A stretch of 64,000 nucleotides of DNA, taken from the NCBI GenBank assembly GCA_016125585.1, contig WGLL01000010.1:20684-84683 (forward strand). The letters run 5' to 3'. The notes under the pieces were generated by a model, which saw nothing but the letters and a program-made list of their open reading frames with translations, made no database searches and had not been told where the DNA came from. This document shows, one piece after another, positions 1 to 7,519 of this stretch. The DNA comes from Caulobacter sp. (GTDB lineage Bacteria > Pseudomonadota > Alphaproteobacteria > Caulobacterales > Caulobacteraceae). The first letter of the stretch is position 1, and each line of letters begins with the position of its first letter. A program made the translations under genes and the position numbers.

Positions 1-146
1 GCGAGGATGGCGTCGAGGGTCTGGGCCCGGCCGTCGCATTCGGCGATCAGCTGACGGGCGATCTGACGAGCGTCCGGGCCGTGGACTGGACGTCAAAGGC
101 GCGCGCGCCGATGATCGCGTCCAGACCCTTGGGAGGCCGCTCGTGA
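1..146 (+). CDS. 3' end of an unidentified upstream gene
   Basis: The third forward frame is open from the window edge and ends in TGA at 144-146, giving about 47 C-terminal residues (ending RPLGGRS). Its stop overlaps the GTG start of the next gene (GTGA at 143-146), the arrangement usual for translationally coupled genes. The stretch DQLTGDLTSVRAVDW is only faintly reminiscent of the C-terminal part of MazF/PemK toxins; I would not name it on that basis. The opposite strand is also open here without a start codon, so the strand choice rests mainly on the coupling. Confidence 0.3.
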   Translation, partial: EDGVEGLGPAVAFGDQLTGDLTSVRAVDWTSKARAPMIASRPLGGRS

Positions 147-1006
147 AACATGCCCTGATCGCCGTTCTGGCCCTGATCCTGACCGGCGCGACCGCATCCG
201 GGACCGCCACAAGGGCCGCTGCCGGTTCTGGCGAGGCGCCGGCGGTGAAGCTCTACGCCATGGACTGTGGGACCATTCCGGTGGCCGACGCCGACGCCTT
301 CGCCGACGACGGCAGCTACAAGGGGGTGTCGCGCGACCTGGTCGTGCCCTGCTACCTGATCCGCCACCCGAAGGGCGACCTGATCTGGGACACCGGGGTG
401 CCGGAGCAGATCGCCGACCTGCCCGGCGGGGTCGGGCCCGAGGGGATCACCGTGCGGCGCACCCTGACCAGCCAGCTGGCCGAGCTGGGGCTGAAGCCGC
501 AGGACATCGACTTCCTGTCGCTGTCGCACAGCCATTTCGACCATATCGGCAACGGCGGGCTGTTCGCCCGGGCGACCTGGATCGTCGACGCCGACGAATT
601 TGCCTATGCCTTCCGGCCGGCGGCCCGGGCGGACAAGGACGTCTTCCCGTCCTATGCGGCGCTGGAAACCTCGCCCCGGCTCATGCTGAGCGACAAGTCG
701 ACCCATGACGTCTTCGGCGACGGAACGGTGCAGATCATCGCCGCCCCCGGCCACACGCCCGGCCACCGGGTGTTGCTGCTGCGTCTGCGCAAGGCCGGGC
801 CGGTGCTGCTGACCGGCGACATGTGGCACCTGGCCGAGAGCCGCGAGGGCCGCAAGGTGCCCCGCTTCAACGTCGACCGCGCCGAGACCCTCCGGTCGAT
901 GGACAAGGTCGAGGCCCTGGCCAAGGCGACCGGGGCGCGGGTGGTGCGGGAACATGTGCGGGAAGACTTCGACGCCCTGCCGGCCTTCCCGGAGGCGCTG
1001 GACTAG
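143..1006 (+). CDS. MBL-fold metallo-hydrolase, lactonase-like, exported
   Basis: A 287-residue metallo-beta-lactamase-fold hydrolase. The zinc signature HSHFDH is at about residues 129-134 (H129, H131, D133, H134), a further metal histidine lies in APGHTPGH near residue 205 and the bridging aspartate is in LTGDMWH. Overall order resembles the N-acyl homoserine lactonase subgroup, but substrate cannot be told from sequence. The first 25-28 residues form a hydrophobic signal peptide, so the product is probably periplasmic. The start is GTG at 143, with a GGGAGG ribosome site at 131-136. The upstream reading frame overlaps this start. Lactonase function is an inference; glyoxalase II-like or other ester hydrolysis is equally possible. 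Confidence 0.85.
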   Translation: MKHALIAVLALILTGATASGTATRAAAGSGEAPAVKLYAMDCGTIPVADADAFADDGSYKGVSRDLVVPCYLIRHPKGDLIWDTGVPEQIADLPGGVGPEGITVRRTLTSQLAELGLKPQDIDFLSLSHSHFDHIGNGGLFARATWIVDADEFAYAFRPAARADKDVFPSYAALETSPRLMLSDKSTHDVFGDGTVQIIAAPGHTPGHRVLLLRLRKAGPVLLTGDMWHLAESREGRKVPRFNVDRAETLRSMDKVEALAKATGARVVREHVREDFDALPAFPEALD

Positions 1007-1083
1007 GGGGGACGCCGCCCCGAAGGGCCCGGGAAACCCCGGGGCCGGCCGGGACGGCCGCGAATTTCACCCGGATTTGCCGC

Positions 1084-1695
1084 TCAGGCCGGGAAAATCA
1101 GCGACTTGCGGGGCAGGGCGAGGCGGGGATCGTCTGGTCCCCGGGCGGGGGTTGTAGCGGCATCGGGCGGAGATCCGGCGGGCTCTTGCGGGGGAACGGA
1201 CGGGGGTCTGGCGCCGCCCCCGCGAGCGGCGGACCGCAGGGTGATCAGCCGGTGCAGCGCCGCCTGCTTGTCGGCCATGCGGATGCGCAGGACCCGCCGC
1301 GACCCGTGACGGGTGCGGGTCTCCTCGACGACCAGTTCACGAATGGCGGCGGCCTGGTCCCGACCCATCCGCGACCAGTCGACGGCCAGGCCGCCGGCGT
1401 GGTCGGGTCGGGTGAAATCGAGGATGTTGGCGAAGGCCAGCCGTTGCAGCTCGACCAGCTCGGGATCGTCGCCGGCCTCGGCCGCCGCCGTCCTGGCCGC
1501 CTCCGCCAGCGCCGCCAGACCGGCCTGGACGTCCGGCCGCCGCAGCAGGGCGGTGGCGGTATGGGTGGCGTTGCCGCCCCGATAGCCGGCCCGCATGGCC
1601 GCCCGGGTGCCATTGCCGCTGAGGTGATACTCCTCGATGAAACGGCGTTGCCGAAGGTTCAGGGGACGACAACGGTCGCCGGCGGCGCGCGGCAT
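1084..1695 (-). CDS. Terminase small subunit-like protein, orphan
   Basis: A 203-residue protein whose first ~70 residues match the N-terminal helix-turn-helix block of phage terminase small subunits: LNLRQRRFIEEY, then GNGTRAAMRAGY, then HTATALLRRPDVQAGLAAL, the usual DNA-binding module that recognises pac/cos sites. The middle (VELQRLAFANILDF...) is also typical of that family. The C-terminal 40 residues are low-complexity Pro/Ala/Gly. No large terminase, portal, capsid or integrase gene lies nearby, so this is an orphan: a domesticated gene, a prophage relic, or a GTA-type component. Codon use matches the host, which argues for long residence. Confidence 0.75.
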   Translation of the reverse strand: MPRAAGDRCRPLNLRQRRFIEEYHLSGNGTRAAMRAGYRGGNATHTATALLRRPDVQAGLAALAEAARTAAAEAGDDPELVELQRLAFANILDFTRPDHAGGLAVDWSRMGRDQAAAIRELVVEETRTRHGSRRVLRIRMADKQAALHRLITLRSAARGGGARPPSVPPQEPAGSPPDAATTPARGPDDPRLALPRKSLIFPA

Positions 1696-1791
1696 GGGCA
1701 GCTCTCCTTATCGAAGCGGGAGCGCGATTATCCCATGATCAGGGGGAGCCGAAGAATCCCTGTCCTCCGGAGGGCGACGCGGCGGGGGACA

Positions 1792-1827
1792 AAGCCCTTC
1801 CCCCTGGAGGGGGAAGGGAGAGGGCTT
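1792..1827. repeat. Perfect hairpin of a palindromic repeat family
   Basis: CCCTTCCCCC (1795-1804) and GGGGGAAGGG (1809-1818) form a perfect 10-bp stem with a TGGA loop, extended by AAGCCC/GGGCTT outside. The same hairpin closes the inverted repeat at 47718-47912. It lies between two minus-strand genes and may end transcription of the DUF2171 gene, although no T-run follows. Confidence 0.6.
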
Positions 1828-1834
1828 CCGCGTC

Positions 1835-2065
1835 CTATTCGTCGTCTTCCAGGGTCACGGCCACATCGGCGTTGGCCGACAGCCGCACCACGCCGTCATG
1901 GACGCCGGACACCATCCCGGCCGGGACCCAGTGGTGCTTGTGGTCGATGGAGTCCTTTTTGGTCAGCTTGATCCGGTCGCCGTCGACATGATCGACGGTC
2001 CCGACATGGACCCCGTCGGCGCCGATGACGTCTGCGTCCTTCTTGATCTGCGAGAGATCTGACAT
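1835..2065 (-). CDS. DUF2171 family protein
   Basis: A 76-residue acidic protein that matches the DUF2171 pattern: an N-terminal I.(x)DVIGADGVHVGTVDHVDGDRIKL block, like a PRC-barrel beta module, followed by HHWVPAGMV. The function of the family is unknown; members are often stress-linked small cytosolic proteins. AGGAGACC lies just upstream of the ATG (minus-strand reading of 2066-2076). It stands alone, with palindromic repeats on both sides. Confidence 0.85.
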   Translation of the reverse strand: MSDLSQIKKDADVIGADGVHVGTVDHVDGDRIKLTKKDSIDHKHHWVPAGMVSGVHDGVVRLSANADVAVTLEDDE

Positions 2066-2136
2066 GGCGGTCTCCTGTTGCCGTGAACAGGGGGAACGCG
2101 CGGGACGGGGATAGGTGACGGGGAGGGCAAGGATCC

Positions 2137-2530
2137 CTTCTCCCGGCAGGCGGGAGAAGGGGCGCCGGCGGGACTTTGACTGAACCCTCTCCCGGCGGGA
2201 GAGGGCAGGGCGAGGGGTTACGGTATCGGCCGGGTGAAGCGCGACGTCGGCGGCGACCGTAAACCCTCATCCCTCCCACGCCTGCCGGCGCGGGCCCCTC
2301 CCTTCTCCCTCCGGGGAGAAGGGGTGAGTATGGTAATCCTTCTCCCGCTCGCCGGGAGAAGGATTGCCGGCGGGACTTTTGCTGAACCCTCTCCCGGCGG
2401 GAGAGGGCAGGGTGAGGGGTTACGGTATCGGCCGGGAGAAGCGCGAGGTCGGCGGAGACCGTAAACCCTCATCCCTCCCACGCCTGACGGCGCGGGCCCC
2501 TCCCTTCTCCCTCCGGGCGAAGGGGTGGGA
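2137..2530. repeat. Tandem duplication of a ~202-bp palindrome-rich unit
   Basis: Two head-to-tail copies, 2137-2338 and 2339 to about 2530, align at a constant offset of 202 bp (for example CGGTATCGGC at 2221 and 2423; CTTCTCC at 2137 and 2339). Each unit has a CTTCTCCC...GGGAGAAGG hairpin, a CCCTCTCCC..GGGAGAGGG hairpin, then a half that is roughly the inverse of the first and ends in CCCTTCTCCC. The copies differ at scattered positions, so the duplication is not very recent. No credible gene is present between 2066 and 2576. Confidence 0.8.
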
Positions 2531-2576
2531 GGGCGCGCTACTTTACATCCCGGCGGTGTTGCCTCTGGATAGCGCC

Positions 2577-3227
2577 ATGTGCGGACGTTTCGACACCTCT
2601 CACCTGACCTGGGCCGACATCCATGCCCAGCTGAGCCAGTTCACCCAGCACTTCCCGGTCGTCACCGCCCCGATCAACATGGAGCCCAACGACGACGTGC
2701 GCCCGACCACGGCCCAGGTCACCGCCCGGCTGCAGGACGGCGCCTGGGTGCTGGAGAAGATGCGCTGGGGGCTGGTTCCCTTCTGGCGGAACGGCAAGCC
2801 GCTGAAGGACACGGAGAAGGGCAAGGGCGACGGCTTCAAGCTGACCACCTTCAACTGCCGGGTGGAGACGGCGCAGACCGCCGCCACCTTCAAGGGGGCG
2901 TTCGCGCGGCGCCGCTGCATCGTCCCGGCCAGCGCCTGGTATGAATGGACCGGGCCGGAGGGTGGGAAGACGAAGCACCGCTTCGCCCGCACGGACGGCA
3001 AGGCCCTCTGGTTCGCCGGCCTCTGGGACCGCTGCACCACCCCGGATGCGGGGGAGGTCGCCAGCTTCACCATCCTGACCGGGCCGTCGGAGGGCTGGCT
3101 GGGCGACTACCACACCCGCGCGCCGGTCATCCTGGAGCCGGAGGAGTGGGGCGCCTGGCTCGACCCGGCGCAGGACGCGGGGCCGCTGATGGCGGCGGTG
3201 CGGGCGGAGCGGTTTGAGGTGGGGTAG
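2577..3227 (+). CDS. SRAP domain protein (HMCES/YedK family)
   Basis: A 216-residue abasic-site processing protein. SRAP proteins bind abasic sites in single-stranded DNA and form a thiazolidine crosslink through Cys2, shielding the lesion. The start is set at 2577 because the family requires MCGRF with the catalytic cysteine at position 2; upstream in-frame codons belong to the repeat. Other family residues are visible: N94 in FNCRVET, E123 in SAWYEW and H179 in DYHTRAPVIL. The length is typical. It stands alone, followed by an inverted repeat. Confidence 0.92.
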   Translation: MCGRFDTSHLTWADIHAQLSQFTQHFPVVTAPINMEPNDDVRPTTAQVTARLQDGAWVLEKMRWGLVPFWRNGKPLKDTEKGKGDGFKLTTFNCRVETAQTAATFKGAFARRRCIVPASAWYEWTGPEGGKTKHRFARTDGKALWFAGLWDRCTTPDAGEVASFTILTGPSEGWLGDYHTRAPVILEPEEWGAWLDPAQDAGPLMAAVRAERFEVG

Positions 3228-3232
3228 AGAAC

Positions 3233-3405
3233 CCTTCTCCCGCTCGCCGGGAGAAGGTGGGCCCGGAGGGCTCGGATGAGGGCAGCACGGAGGGCGGAGG
3301 GATGGCGACGACGCCGAACAGCGCCAGAAGGCGTGAAATCCCCTGAAGCCGGCGCTGCCCTCATCCGTCGCTTCGCGCCACCTTCTCCCGGCGAGCGGGA
3401 GAAGG
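3233..3405. repeat. Inverted repeat with nested hairpins, CCTTCTCCC family
   Basis: The left arm 3233-3286 and right arm 3354-3405 are near reverse complements: both begin, from outside, with a CCTTCTCCCG...CGGGAGAAGG hairpin, then GTGG, a variable stretch, and GGATGAGGGCAGC. The ~65-bp centre is unique. There is no ORF. It separates the SRAP gene from the 3' end of the broken DpnI-like gene and could act as a bidirectional transcription end. Confidence 0.8.
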
Positions 3406-3408
3406 ATT

Positions 3409-4289
3409 TTAGGGGGCGTTCGCCCGCGCGTACCGCCCCCGCCCCTCGAAGGTCAGCCACCCCAAATCCCGCAGCACCTGCAGCTGCTGCCTGATCTTCG
3501 GGCGGATGTTGTTGTTGGCCGGGTAGATGCGGGCCAGGCGAGATTCGAAGGCGTAGACTTCCTCCAGGGTGAACTCGGGACGGCCGATGGCTTCGACGCA
3601 GGCCATCACCTGGGTCAGCCAGCCGCGGCTGGCGCCGGCGGTCTCGCGCAGGAACAGGGTTGCCTGCCACTGGTCGAGAACGGTCTGGCGCGGGGTGAGG
3701 GCGCCGGCGCGGATCAGGCTGATCTTGCCGCCGCCAATCCGCTTGCGCGGATTGGCTAATGTTGAGTGTTCGCGCGTCGGGCGGCGGAACCGGTTTCCAC
3801 TTCCGCCTGACGCGCGAACGCGGGCACGCGCTCCAGCAGGATGTTGCAGCCCTCCCAGCCGGCGCGGCGGGCGTGGGGGCCGAGCGGCTTGCGGCGCTCG
3901 ATGATCTCCGGCGTGAAGAAGTGTCTGGGCACGACGATCAGGTCGGTCACCGACAGGCGGACGCGGTCATAGGCCATCAGCACCAGGCTGGGGTTGTTGG
4001 CCTGGGCCAGCCGCTGGCTCATCGAGGCCCAGGCGCCGTCGACCACCTTGCGGCCGAAGCGGCCGTTCTGGCTCTTGAGTTCGTACTCCTCGGCGCAGGT
4101 CCTGCAGATGAAGTCGCACACCCGCCGGTTGGCCGTCTGCGCCTCGACGGGCGCCGCGCCACAGCCGGGGCAGAACAGGTAGCGGCGGGCCCAGCCTTCG
4201 GACCAGACGCGGGCGTTCTGGGTCGGCCCCTGGAAGACGGCGGCGGGCTCCCCGAAGCCGAGGCTGGCCCAGGGCGGATCGTCGCTCAA
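3409..4289 (-). pseudogene. DpnI-family methyl-directed restriction endonuclease, frameshifted
   Basis: Two adjacent minus-strand frames together cover a DpnI (DpnC) homologue, the type IIM enzyme that cuts Dam-methylated GATC. The N-terminal piece (3756-4289, 177 residues) has the zinc cysteines CPGC and CRTC, the PD-(D/E)xK residues D59, E70 and K72 (in CDF and YELKS), and RKPLGPHARRAGWEGCNI. It ends after ...VPAFAR in out-of-family sequence and a TAG at 3756-3758. The C-terminal piece (3409 to about 3729, other frame) reads KISLIRAG, then TLFLRETAGASRGW, EFTLEEVYAFES and KIRQQLQVLRD: the winged-helix reader domain. The break coincides with a two-hairpin insertion at 3727-3818. A truncated nuclease could still be made, but without the reader domain. 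The opening ATGA overlaps the upstream small gene. Confidence 0.9.
3727..3818. repeat. Two-hairpin palindromic insertion inside the DpnI-like gene
   Basis: Hairpin 1: GCCAATCCGC (3733-3742), loop TTGC, GCGGATTGGC (3747-3756), a perfect 10-bp stem. Hairpin 2: TTCGCGCGTC (3769-3778) pairs with GACGCGCGAA (3809-3818) and extends inward to about 16 bp with one G.T pair. Removing roughly 83 nt (3727-3809) would restore one frame reading VPAFAR-KISLIRAG, very close to the DpnI layout where VP is followed within four residues by the equivalent strand. The stop codon of the upstream frame is created by the hairpin 1 edge. Whether this is a mobile palindrome or a local rearrangement is not known. Confidence 0.6.
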
Positions 4290-4504
4290 AGGTCGCCGAC
4301 CTGGGTGGCGGCGATCTCGTCGCCGGCGGCGTCAAGGGTCAGGTAGAGGCAGGCGCCGAATTCCTGCTGGCCGTCAGGGCGCCAGTCGTAGGCGGCGTGG
4401 TCGTCGTTCGCCAGTTTGGCAGCCTCCTCAGGGGAGTCGGCTTCGACCTCGGCGAGGTAGTCGACGTAGGCGTCGACGCGGCAGCGGACTGTGTAGGTGG
4501 GCAT
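4286..4504 (-). CDS. Small DpnD/PcfM-like protein coupled to the DpnI-like gene
   Basis: A 72-residue protein starting at ATG 4504 (MPTYTVRCRVDAY); longer in-frame starts give an atypical N-terminus. The pattern of a short beta strand, then a VEADSPEEAAKLA helix, then GACLYLTLD resembles the DpnD/PcfM family of small proteins. In the pneumococcal DpnI cassette the nuclease gene dpnC is accompanied by dpnD, whose role is unknown. Here the stop overlaps the nuclease start by four bases (ATGA), so the two are coupled, though with the small gene first. Family assignment is by eye from the strand-helix-strand pattern and context. Confidence 0.55.
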   Translation of the reverse strand: MPTYTVRCRVDAYVDYLAEVEADSPEEAAKLANDDHAAYDWRPDGQQEFGACLYLTLDAAGDEIAATQVGDL

Positions 4505-4722
4505 GGTGGGATGGATCCACAAACGTGCATCCGGGGCAAGGCTAGTTCGAAGTGACGGATAAGTCCCGACGGTCCCGAAATGGGCGGGGAAGGTTGCTGC
4601 TGACATTTCCAAACTGGGTGCTGGACGATGCCAAGCTGACGATCAGGAACAGCAGTCTGCTCCCTTCTTTAAACACGTGCCTTTTCAGCGCAGGCCATAG
4701 ATCAACTCGCGCTCTGCTGGCG
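4505..4722. other. Gene-free spacer in the accessory island
   Basis: Between the small coupled gene and the 3' end of the TIR gene I see no convincing coding frame. A forward open frame that runs from 4552 into the TIR gene has no family resemblance and no good ribosome site. Base composition changes here from GC-rich host DNA to the AT-richer island gene. Confidence 0.4.
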
Positions 4723-7293
4723 CTAAAGTCTGGTCCCTTCGATTACCAAGCCGAGACGCCGGGAGATGTCATCTCTCTGCTTCTTGGCCTCAGCGGTTCT
4801 TACAGGGTCGGACTTCAACTCAGCATCTAAGAGCTTCAAATCGACAGCTCGCAATTCCAAGTTTACGTCAAAATAGTCTTTGATCGGAATCTCGCCCAGC
4901 AGGCGTTCTGCTGTCCGCCAATCTCTCTCAACCAATGCCGCTCGCGCCTGTAGTTGGACGGCATCTGAGTCCCGTCGAGCTGCTCGTGCGAGAGCGACGG
5001 TTTCAGGCAGCTTGGTATTGTCTCCAGTTTCCACTTCGATCGCGCACTCCAGAAATTTTAACGTCACTCTGTTTGCCCGGGGAGCCAGCTTTGCCCGCTC
5101 CAGCGCCTCCCTGGCGACATCAAAATCGCCCGAGCGAAGTGCGCTACCTGCCTGATAGATCGCTAGCTCGCCAAACTCGTTCTCTCTATTGCCGAGCACT
5201 GCGCGGAGTTGATCCGCTTCCTTATGGCTGCGAGCCCCTCTAAGCGCTCGAATTTTCATGATGACCAAGCCCGTATCACGCATCAGTCGTGACTCGTCGA
5301 TTTTCGAGAGGGCGTCCAGCGCGCCTGTAAAGTCTCCAATGCGAATGCAGATGCGCGCCAGCATTCGCACATTTCTCGTAAGGAAATTTCGACTCGCTAG
5401 CGCGCGCTTTATGCTCGCTGCCGCGCCGGTGTAGTCCCGCTTTTCGTGAAATAGAAAGGATCCGTGAATATAGTCCGCCGAAGAAAATCCCTTCTTCCTC
5501 ATAAAAGAAATTATTTCTTGGGGGTACTTTCCAAGTCGAACAGCCGCGTCGGCACCATAATAGAGTGTATCTTCCTGCGTGTCATCACTACCCCGGACTG
5601 CCATTGCTAGTTTAGAAAGTGAATATGCCTTCTCGAAATAGGCGTTACTATCCGGAGGCGAGCTTTCAATGCCCAATCTATGACTGTTGTCGACCATTGT
5701 TTTCAAGCTGGACGGGGTGATCACCGACCGAATGACATCGGGAACGTCTTGATCTAGCCCAATGGCGCCCACCAAAAGGGATTCCACAAGGGAGACGTCA
5801 ATCTCTCCCTTTTTAAACTGGTCAAGTAATAGATTGGCGACGCGGTTGAATGAATCGCTGTCATGCTCTTTGCTTAAGCGTCTATATGAATACCCTACGA
5901 CGCCGGGCACTTTGTAGTTTCCCTGATCTACCTGATCCACCAAGGAAAATTCATTGAGCTCCCAAAGCGCAGAAATAACTTCAGACTTTTGGTTTTCAGA
6001 AAAGGCAGCTGCAATGGAGTTAGCGTTCAGCCGCGGAAACCAACTCAAAAGCTTTAATATTTGCTTGTGAATTTTTGGAAGAGATTTGCTATCGAGAAGT
6101 TGTCGTAGTATTTGTGCTTGAAAGGTCTCAATTACGTCCGGATAAGCCAGCAGGCTATCCAAGCTCTTGCCGCCGTTAACGAGGTAGCCGACATAGTTGG
6201 CTGTCGCGGGATGCCCGTGAATTTTGCCGGCGATGCGTGGAAGTTGTTCGGGTCTGAGAAAGCGTTCATGAATGCGATCAGTCAGGATTGACTCGACGGT
6301 GTCAGAGTCCAGCTCTTCAAGATGATACTGTTTAACGTTGTCATGACCGATCAGAGCCTCGGGCGAAAATCGACGTTCGGAAACTAATACGACCCGGAGT
6401 CCAGGGTGAGTTGCCGCTGCGTCGAACACCTTTTTCAACCAAGGGCTGACATCTTTGGAGCGGTCGCGAAGTCCCCAGCGGCTCTTGATGACGACTGGTT
6501 GATTGGTCTCGCCCCAATGAGCCAAATGAGCAAGGATCGTCTTTGCTTTATCCTCGTCAGAAAGTTCGTCAAAAGCTGATATTTGTTTGGAGATTTCGTC
6601 CGGCGTAAGAGCACCACGAATGTCCTGAAGAAAGGCTAGGTGCCAATCAACGGCCGAAGCATTGTCCGCCAATTCGAATACGGGCCCGGCCGCCTGCATA
6701 GACTTGAAGGCGTTGTCTACAAGCTGTCGGGTGAAGGTCGTGCGGCCCATCCCTTGAACGCCACTAATTATGACAAAGTTCACCGGCTTTCCGGTCTCTG
6801 CGGGGGCCTTTCGAATCTCAAGTGCGGCACGCCTCAGGAGCGCCTCACGTCCTGGGAACGACTTCCGAGCCTCAGGCTCGTAATGGTCGATGGCTAGTTG
6901 ATACTGGTGTTCTATAGTTCGGGCGGCGTCACTGGGAGTAAATGACGCGGGCACACACCAATATTTCTTCATCCATTCGGGAAGTGAAGAGTGGGTCGAA
7001 CCCTTTATCGGATACACGACGACCTTCATGGCGGCGTCATGAATTTGTTGAACTTCTGCTAGGGTTTGCTCAAAGCGAACCCAATCTGTATGTGAATTTG
7101 GTGAATGGAAAGCCACAAAAACAGACGCGCGGGAAATGCCAGACTTCATCTGTTCTAGGGATACCGTCCCCGGATTTATGGACAACGTATCGTAAAAGAC
7201 CTTCGATTGATCGAGGCGCTTAAGTACTAATTCAACCTGGGTTTTGTCAGTGCTGGCATGTGAAAGAAAAATGGTACCACGTTCCGGCTGCAT
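4723..7293 (-). CDS. TIR - STAND-type P-loop - TPR protein, candidate anti-phage effector
   Basis: An 856-residue protein from ATG 7293, chosen because AGGGGGAG precedes it and the TIR domain begins at once (IFLSHASTDK, residues 8-17). TIR domain about 6-140: the putative catalytic glutamate is E75 in WVRFE after SPNSHTD, so NADase activity is plausible. SFPGREALL at 145-153 is the usual lead-in to an NB-ARC/NACHT-like module. The P-loop GVQGMGRTT (178-186) has Arg instead of Lys at 184, and the Walker B position (QPVVIKSRWGLRD, about 265-277) lacks the acidic pair; RVVLVSERR (300-308) matches the strand before the sensor arginine. A winged-helix-like section follows and the last ~250 residues are TPR-like helical repeats, probably the sensor. 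The gene is visibly AT-richer than its neighbours, suggesting transfer. The architecture is that of bacterial STAND NTPases that kill infected cells; activity here is inferred. Confidence 0.85.
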   Translation of the reverse strand: MQPERGTIFLSHASTDKTQVELVLKRLDQSKVFYDTLSINPGTVSLEQMKSGISRASVFVAFHSPNSHTDWVRFEQTLAEVQQIHDAAMKVVVYPIKGSTHSSLPEWMKKYWCVPASFTPSDAARTIEHQYQLAIDHYEPEARKSFPGREALLRRAALEIRKAPAETGKPVNFVIISGVQGMGRTTFTRQLVDNAFKSMQAAGPVFELADNASAVDWHLAFLQDIRGALTPDEISKQISAFDELSDEDKAKTILAHLAHWGETNQPVVIKSRWGLRDRSKDVSPWLKKVFDAAATHPGLRVVLVSERRFSPEALIGHDNVKQYHLEELDSDTVESILTDRIHERFLRPEQLPRIAGKIHGHPATANYVGYLVNGGKSLDSLLAYPDVIETFQAQILRQLLDSKSLPKIHKQILKLLSWFPRLNANSIAAAFSENQKSEVISALWELNEFSLVDQVDQGNYKVPGVVGYSYRRLSKEHDSDSFNRVANLLLDQFKKGEIDVSLVESLLVGAIGLDQDVPDVIRSVITPSSLKTMVDNSHRLGIESSPPDSNAYFEKAYSLSKLAMAVRGSDDTQEDTLYYGADAAVRLGKYPQEIISFMRKKGFSSADYIHGSFLFHEKRDYTGAAASIKRALASRNFLTRNVRMLARICIRIGDFTGALDALSKIDESRLMRDTGLVIMKIRALRGARSHKEADQLRAVLGNRENEFGELAIYQAGSALRSGDFDVAREALERAKLAPRANRVTLKFLECAIEVETGDNTKLPETVALARAARRDSDAVQLQARAALVERDWRTAERLLGEIPIKDYFDVNLELRAVDLKLLDAELKSDPVRTAEAKKQRDDISRRLGLVIEGTRL

Positions 7294-7519
7294 TGCTCCC
7301 CCTAGGCGCGCATTCTGTTCTGCTGGCATTCGATCCGCGTTCCCTCTCGCCATCCGACAAGGCGATGAGACCACACCCTCGGGCTGCCAGTCGATAGTGT
7401 CGCCTCGAACAACGGGCGATGCAAGCGGTGGTTGAGAGTCGGACTGTGAGTCGGTTGGGATGCAGTCGTTGCCCGTGTTGGTCAACGCTACCAAGTGTAA
7501 CGTTTTTGCTTAGCCACGA

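Noticed and set aside
823..1971. A 382-codon plus-strand frame crossing the hydrolase end and the terminase-like gene
   Set aside because: Overlaps two supported genes in other frames and runs through a repeat; no motif.
2137..2530. Possible CRISPR array
   Set aside because: Only two 202-bp units, contiguous, without unique spacers; internal symmetry is that of palindromic repeats. No cas genes in the window.
4552..4830. A 92-codon plus-strand frame in the accessory island
   Set aside because: Its second half is antisense to the TIR-STAND gene and there is no convincing ribosome site or homologue-like feature.
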